Shown: positions 59,431 to 64,000 of the stretch, in pieces
Position numbering within the stretch: the first letter of the stretch is position 1
How the letters are laid out: the number at the start of each line of letters is the position of its first letter
Source of the DNA: Flavihumibacter cheonanensis
Lineage (GTDB): Bacteria > Bacteroidota > Bacteroidia > Chitinophagales > Chitinophagaceae
DNA length: 64,000 bases
Assembly: GCF_022352215.1 (NCBI RefSeq)
Contig: NZ_JAKRWF010000001.1
Span: forward strand, 682,001 to 746,000
Reading direction: 5' to 3'
Notes under the pieces: generated by a model
Databases searched by the model: none
Told to the model about the DNA's origin: nothing
The model's input: only the letters and a program-made list of their open reading frames with translations
Position numbers and translations under genes: made by a program

Positions 59431-61587
59431 ATGCGGTTTTTACCTTTTTTTCTTTTGATGTTATCACTCCATGCAGGTTCCCAGGTTGTGCCAGCCACGG
59501 ATTGGTTGCTAGAACCGGAGTCCTTTGTAGCCAGCGTAAAAACCAGTAAGGATGGGAAAGACCTTGAATTAAGCAATGGACTGATAAGCCGGCAATTTCG
59601 CCTGCAACCCAACCTGGTTTGTTACAGTTATACCAATCAGTCCAATGGAAGACAATTATTACGGTCCATCCGGGAGGAAGCACGTATTACTATAAATGGT
59701 AAAACCTATAAAATAGGCGGATTAAAAGCACCGGATGAGAAAGCCTATTTTTTGCCAGAATGGCTGGATGGGCTGGCTGCTACAGACAGCAGCTTTCTAT
59801 ACCAGGAGCACCGGATAGAAGAGATAAAACCTGTTCTCAACTGGAAAACCAGAGGCTGGGCATCCGGTGCGATACCCGCTAAGGGAAAGAAACTGATCTT
59901 CAGGTATCGGTCGCCGTTAGCTGAGCTGAAAGGGCTAGAGATCCTCGTTAGTTATGAACTGTACAGCGGCCTGCCATTGGTTAGCAAATCCTTGCAGGTT
60001 ATTAATAACAGCTCACGAACCTTGCTGATAGACAGCCTGGTACATGAAGTATTGGCGATGGTAGAAGAGGAGAGTGCAGTAATAGGAAGTCCTGAGCAGA
60101 TGAAAAAACCAACGGGCATTTATTTTGAAACGAATTATGCATTCAACAATGCGATGCGGTACACATTAAGTGATCAAACCCTGCATTGGAAAACGGATCC
60201 GGGATATACTTCACAGGTAAATTATAATTATGAAACACCCTGTTTGCTGGAGATCTATCCCGATCATGGTCCGGGTGTGCAATTACATCCCGCCGACACG
60301 CTTCAGTCTGTAAAAACCTATGAACTTGCCCAGGATAATGCAGACAGGGAACGAAATGGCCTGGCTATCCGGAAAATGTATCGCACCATTGCTCCCTGGG
60401 TTACCGCCAACCCGATTTTTATGCACCTGGTGAGCAATAATGATGAAGAAGTGAAAACGGCAGTTGACCAATGTGCGGCAACCGGTTATGAGGCGCTGAT
60501 CCTGAGCTTTGGTAGTCACTGTAATATGGAAGATACAAGTGCGACCAATATCCGGAAATGGAAGGAACTGGCTGAGTATGCACACAGTAAAAAGATCCTG
60601 ATTGGTAGTTATTCGCTCTTTAGTTCACGCAGGATCAATGATGAAGAAGATGTGATCAACCCTAAAACCGGTAAACCCGGTGGCACCATGTTTGGCAATG
60701 CACCCTGTTTGGGAAGCCGGTGGGGACTGGATTACATTCAGAAGTTAAAAACCTTTATGATCCAAACAGGATTTGATCTGTTTGAAAATGACGGTCCTTA
60801 TCCAGGTGATCGTTGCGCATCCACCAAACATCCCGGCCATACGGGGCTGGATGATTCACAATGGAAACAAATGGAATTACAAAAAGGCCTGTATCGGTGG
60901 TGCAATGAAAATGGGATTTATGTAAATGCACCTGATTGGTATTTCCTGGATGGTACTCATAAGATCGCGATTGGTTACAGAGAGGTGAATTTTTCTTTGT
61001 CGCGCGAGCAACAGAAAATCCTCAACCGACAAAATATATATGATGGTACCTGGGAAAAAACACCTTCTATGGGATGGGGTTTTGTTCCCCTGATCAAATA
61101 CCAGGGAGGCGGGCCGGAAGCAATCCTGGAGCCACTTTCAGAGCATTTGAAGGATTACGAGCAACTGATGATGCAGTATTATGGAGCAGGAGTACAGGCC
61201 TGTTACCGCGGGCCGCGGCTGTATGATACAGAAACAACCAAAGCAACTGTAATCAAAGTAATCAATTGGTATAAGAAGTACAGGGAAATTCTGAATGCCG
61301 ATGTGATTCATTTGAGGCGGGCTGATGGGAGAGATTGGGATGGAATCCTGCATGTTGATCCCAGACTTCCTGTTAAAGGATTGGCGATCTTATACAATCC
61401 GACCGGGAAGCCGATTACGCGTACCATTCAGCTGCCCTTGTATTATACAGGTTTGCAGCAATCAGTTGTACTAACATGGGCGGATAACCGAAAACAAAAC
61501 GTTTCGCTTAATCGTGATTTTACTGCCAAAATTACCGTAACGATTCCTGCAAATGGCTATACCTGGATGACAGTTAGCCAACCATAA
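59431..61587 (+). CDS. exported glycosidase-like TIM barrel protein
   Basis: A 718-residue exported protein. The signal peptide MRFLPFFLLMLSLHAGSQ sets the start at ATG 59431; the frame is open upstream to 59377. An N-terminal beta-sandwich (residues 30-320) is followed by a TIM-barrel-like region with FENDGPYPGDR and VNAPDWYFLDG (acidic candidates for catalysis) and by a small C-terminal beta domain. The architecture resembles alpha-galactosidase-type (GH27/36/97-like) enzymes, but I cannot assign a GH family. It is near a SusC-like receptor (63002), with a dehydrogenase between. Confidence 0.6.
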   Translation: MRFLPFFLLMLSLHAGSQVVPATDWLLEPESFVASVKTSKDGKDLELSNGLISRQFRLQPNLVCYSYTNQSNGRQLLRSIREEARITINGKTYKIGGLKAPDEKAYFLPEWLDGLAATDSSFLYQEHRIEEIKPVLNWKTRGWASGAIPAKGKKLIFRYRSPLAELKGLEILVSYELYSGLPLVSKSLQVINNSSRTLLIDSLVHEVLAMVEEESAVIGSPEQMKKPTGIYFETNYAFNNAMRYTLSDQTLHWKTDPGYTSQVNYNYETPCLLEIYPDHGPGVQLHPADTLQSVKTYELAQDNADRERNGLAIRKMYRTIAPWVTANPIFMHLVSNNDEEVKTAVDQCAATGYEALILSFGSHCNMEDTSATNIRKWKELAEYAHSKKILIGSYSLFSSRRINDEEDVINPKTGKPGGTMFGNAPCLGSRWGLDYIQKLKTFMIQTGFDLFENDGPYPGDRCASTKHPGHTGLDDSQWKQMELQKGLYRWCNENGIYVNAPDWYFLDGTHKIAIGYREVNFSLSREQQKILNRQNIYDGTWEKTPSMGWGFVPLIKYQGGGPEAILEPLSEHLKDYEQLMMQYYGAGVQACYRGPRLYDTETTKATVIKVINWYKKYREILNADVIHLRRADGRDWDGILHVDPRLPVKGLAILYNPTGKPITRTIQLPLYYTGLQQSVVLTWADNRKQNVSLNRDFTAKITVTIPANGYTWMTVSQP

Positions 61588-61617
61588 ATAATATATTTGG
61601 TGTTCAAACAGGTAAAG

Positions 61618-62577
61618 ATGAAGATCGTTGTATTGGATGGCTATACGTTGAATCCGGGTGACCTTAGCTGGACAGGCCTGGAAGCCCAGGGCACGCTAGC
61701 TGTTTATGACCGGACAGCCCCTGATCAGGTAGTGGAGCGGGCAAAAGAAGCCACTATTGTACTGACGAATAAAACAGCCCTGACGGCGGATCAACTGGCG
61801 CAGTTACCTGAGCTGAAATTCATCAGCGTACTGGCAACAGGATATAATATAATAGACATAGAGGCAGCTAAGCAATTAGGCATTACCGTTAGTAATGTTC
61901 CGGGGTATAGCAGTTATTCCGTGGTTCAATTGTGTTTTGCCTTATTGTTTGAATTAACGCATCGGGTTCAGCAGCACAGTGATGCGGTGCACCAGGGGCA
62001 ATGGGTTAGTTCTTCCGATTTTTCTTTCTGGAAACAACCTCTGGTGGAGTTGGCAGGAAAAAAAATGGGATTAATCGGATTGGGTGATATCGGTCAAAAA
62101 ATGACAGATATGGCATTAGCGCTGGGCATGGAAGTGCTGGCTCACAGTCGAACCCGCAAAGGAAGACTGGAATCTGAACGTTTCAAATGGGTAGAGCTGG
62201 ATGAGTTGTTTCGTGAGGCAGATGTGGTGAGTTTACATTGTCCGTTAACACCGCAGACAAAAGGCCTTATTAATACAGCAAGGTTGCGACAGATGAAGCA
62301 TACATCTTACCTTTTAAATACAGCCAGGGGGCCATTGATTGTGGAAGCAGACCTGGCGCAGGCATTGAATGAGGACTGGATAGCAGGAGCCGGACTGGAT
62401 GTTTTGAGTGTTGAACCACCGACTGCAGAAAATCCTTTGCTAAGCGCCAAAAATTGCCTGATCACTCCACATATTGCCTGGGCCTCCGTCGAAGCACGCA
62501 CGCGCTTGCTAAATGAAACCATCGCAAACGTAAAGGCTTTCATTGAGGGTAAACCAAGAAATGTAATCGGTCAGTAA
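61618..62577 (+). CDS. D-2-hydroxyacid dehydrogenase
   Basis: A 319-residue NAD-dependent dehydrogenase. The Rossmann motif is GLIGLGDIGQKM, the catalytic Arg is in LNTARGPLI, the Glu in GLDVLSVEPP and the His in ITPHIAWAS. It begins MKIVVLDGYTLNPGDLSWTGL, common in glycerate dehydrogenase-like members, so the substrate may be glycerate or hydroxypyruvate. ATG 61618 is chosen over a nearby upstream start. TATATTTG (TAnnTTTG) sits at 61592-61599. The stop abuts a heptamer repeat array. Confidence 0.85.
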   Translation: MKIVVLDGYTLNPGDLSWTGLEAQGTLAVYDRTAPDQVVERAKEATIVLTNKTALTADQLAQLPELKFISVLATGYNIIDIEAAKQLGITVSNVPGYSSYSVVQLCFALLFELTHRVQQHSDAVHQGQWVSSSDFSFWKQPLVELAGKKMGLIGLGDIGQKMTDMALALGMEVLAHSRTRKGRLESERFKWVELDELFREADVVSLHCPLTPQTKGLINTARLRQMKHTSYLLNTARGPLIVEADLAQALNEDWIAGAGLDVLSVEPPTAENPLLSAKNCLITPHIAWASVEARTRLLNETIANVKAFIEGKPRNVIGQ

Positions 62578-62603
62578 TTCTCACGTCTCACTTCTCACTT
62601 CTC
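62578..62603 (-). repeat. heptamer array between two convergent stops
   Basis: Minus-strand units GTGAGAA, GTGAGAC, GTGAGAA (plus-strand 62578-62598, continuing to 62603). It starts immediately after the dehydrogenase stop (62575-62577) and includes the dodecin stop codon at 62595-62597. Same family as 31693. Confidence 0.85.
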
Positions 62604-62798
62604 TATTTCAAAGCTCAACTTAACCGTCACACGATACTCAGTGATCTTACCATTTTCAACTGAGGCACTCATATCCTGGATATAAACGGAACGGATATTA
62701 TGCAGGCTTTTGGAAGCTTCGGTAATAGCCTGCTGGGCGGCATCTTCCCAACTTTTAGTGGAGTTGGCCATCAATTCCAACACTTTTACAACTGACAT
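62595..62798 (-). CDS. dodecin family protein
   Basis: A 67-residue protein with the dodecin pattern: MSVVKVLELMANSTKSWEDAAQQAITEASKSLHNIRSVYIQDMSASVENGKITEYRVTVKLSFEIE. Dodecins form twelve-subunit shells that bind flavin. The start ATG at 62796-62798 gives the family's normal length; the frame is open further upstream without dodecin similarity. The conserved flavin-binding Trp is in KSWEDA. The last codons lie inside a GTGAGA-type repeat. Confidence 0.88.
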   Translation of the reverse strand: MSVVKVLELMANSTKSWEDAAQQAITEASKSLHNIRSVYIQDMSASVENGKITEYRVTVKLSFEIEK

Positions 62799-63001
62799 AG
62801 AATTTGATTTAATGGTGAGTGAATGGAATACCAACTAAAGGTAGACTTCTTCTCTGAATCTCTAATCATCTAGTTTGATTGCTACATCCTGATAATTCAC
62901 CACTCAACACATGTTAACTGTGTTCCTGCAACGCAATGGTAATTTTGGTTGTCTCTGCCTTCACGAAAAGTAGATCAAATATTTAACGAAAAAACAGCAT
63001 T

Positions 63002-64000
63002 ATGAGGAAAATTATCTTGTACTTGACGGTATTGATTTCGTTGAGTACAACTGCAGCTGCACAAAAAGCTGTTACAGGAAAAGTGGTGGATGAAAAAGAT
63101 GGAAGTCCGGTTGTAGGAGCCTCCATCCGGGTAAAAAATGGTGCCATTCTGGGCACTACCAATGAGCAGGGAAGCTTCTCGGTTTCTGCTCCAGACAATG
63201 CACGTGCATTGGTATTCACCTATGTTGGATACGATGAAATTGAAGTGGCAATTACAGGAAATGAATTGCTGGTAAGTATGAAACAGGCCAGCCGCTCCTT
63301 AAACGAAGTGGTGGTAACTGGATATGCAACACGTACGCGGCGCGCTAATACGGGATCTGTATCGGTAGTGTCAATTGATGATATCCGGACACAGCCGAAT
63401 GCTTCTTTTGATCAGATGTTGCAGGGACAGGCACCTGGAATCAACGTGAAAACGGGATCCGGTCAACCGGGTAGAAATGCGGATGTGATCATCCGTGGTA
63501 AAGGTTCCATCAATGGATCCAATGCGCCCTTGTATATTCTGGATGGAGTGGAAATCCGCGCTGGTGATTTCAGCAGCATGAACCAAAATGATTTTGAGTC
63601 GGTAACCATTTTGAAAGATGCAGCTTCCACTGCAATTTACGGATCACGTGGTGCCAATGGGGTAATTGTAATTACTACCAAAAAGGGAAGAGCGGGACGT
63701 ATGCGTCTTAGCTATGATGGCCAGATTGGTACGGCCAGACTTCCGGAAAATCAGTTGAAACTGATGAATACCCAGGAAAAACTGGATTTCGAAATGAATA
63801 TTGCCGGAAACCCCTGGGGTTGGTCAGCTGCAGAGGTGGAAGAGTTCAGCAAGGTTAATACCAATTGGAATGATTTTGTTTTCCGCAATGCGGGAATGCA
63901 ATCGCACCAGATTTCTGCCTCTGGTGGTACTGATAAGACAACCTTTTATACTTCTTTGGGTTACTACGATGAAGAAGGTATCGCGATTGGAACGGGGATT
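63002..64000 (+). CDS. SusC/RagA-type TonB-dependent outer membrane receptor (C-terminus cut by edge)
   Basis: The first 333 residues of a TonB-dependent receptor. Signal peptide MRKIILYLTVLISLSTTAAAQ, then a carboxypeptidase-regulatory-like domain (VTGKVVDEKDGSPVVGASIRVKNG), the TonB-box-like segment LNEVVVTGYATRTRR and a plug domain (VIIRGKGSINGSNAPLYILDGVEI; ILKDAASTAIYGSRGANGVIVITTKKG). This is SusC type. It imports oligosaccharides or other large ligands with a SusD partner, expected downstream beyond the edge. Upstream neighbours include a glycosidase-like gene, so a carbohydrate locus may begin here. Confidence 0.92.
   Translation, partial: MRKIILYLTVLISLSTTAAAQKAVTGKVVDEKDGSPVVGASIRVKNGAILGTTNEQGSFSVSAPDNARALVFTYVGYDEIEVAITGNELLVSMKQASRSLNEVVVTGYATRTRRANTGSVSVVSIDDIRTQPNASFDQMLQGQAPGINVKTGSGQPGRNADVIIRGKGSINGSNAPLYILDGVEIRAGDFSSMNQNDFESVTILKDAASTAIYGSRGANGVIVITTKKGRAGRMRLSYDGQIGTARLPENQLKLMNTQEKLDFEMNIAGNPWGWSAAEVEEFSKVNTNWNDFVFRNAGMQSHQISASGGTDKTTFYTSLGYYDEEGIAIGTGI

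Overview
The window is a chromosomal stretch of a Bacteroidota bacterium, most likely a member of the Chitinophagaceae. The evidence is a SusC/RagA-type TonB-dependent receptor at the right edge, a two-component regulator propeller sensor kinase, LytS/LytTR and DUF2975/XRE regulators, the order DUF177-rpmF-plsX, an RNA-polymerase-alpha-CTD-like small protein, and a promoter of the TTG-N19-TAnnTTTG type. Base composition is moderate. I saw no tRNA, rRNA other than RNase P RNA, insertion sequence, prophage or CRISPR array.

Layout. 1-9 kb: FMN transferase (ApbE, cut by the edge), Tat-exported hydroxypyruvate-isomerase-like TIM barrel, large secreted esterase, two porin-like outer membrane proteins, a sulfatase broken by an extra 7-bp repeat unit, TetR and PsiE-like proteins, and a deleted DUF695/RraB pseudogene. 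9-20 kb: serine hydrolase, DUF5700 metallopeptidase, AraC regulator, secreted DJ-1/TPR protein, then a probable operon DUF2975 - XRE - ABC ATPase - ABC permease/M1 peptidase - Crp. 20-28 kb: esterase, small secreted proteins, ankyrin protein, poorly characterised proteins, an intergenic region with two 11-bp arrays, and a methyltransferase broken in a G8 tract. 28-38 kb: polyprenyl synthase, amino acid permease, DUF2027/Smr protein, a minus-strand group of small VOC/SnoaL/HhH proteins, GlxA regulator, rnpB, AlkD-like repair protein, exported acetolactate decarboxylase, ArfB, CPBP protease. 39-46 kb: two exported amidohydrolases, plsX/rpmF/DUF177, then a saccharopine-dehydrogenase-like gene and a 2-oxoadipate dioxygenase-like gene that suggest lysine catabolism. 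46-64 kb: LytS/LytT pair, an orphan propeller kinase with Thr at the usual phosphoacceptor His, a glycosyltransferase group, cytochrome c, DoxX, a lone acyl carrier protein divergent from a CrtI-like oxidoreductase, dienelactone hydrolase, a glycosidase-like protein, D-2-hydroxyacid dehydrogenase, dodecin and the start of susC.

The strongest unexplained signal is in short repeats. Two genes are out of frame by exactly one repeat unit (heptamer in the sulfatase, one G in the methyltransferase), which fits phase variation or recent slippage. One intergenic region at 25.5-25.75 kb carries two different 11-bp-period arrays, each reading toward its own flanking gene; one resembles LytTR half-sites. 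Heptamer GTGAGAY arrays and an ACAAAGGAGAC family sit at gene 3' ends, sometimes supplying the stop codon. All functional statements are by reading translated sequence; no database search was possible.
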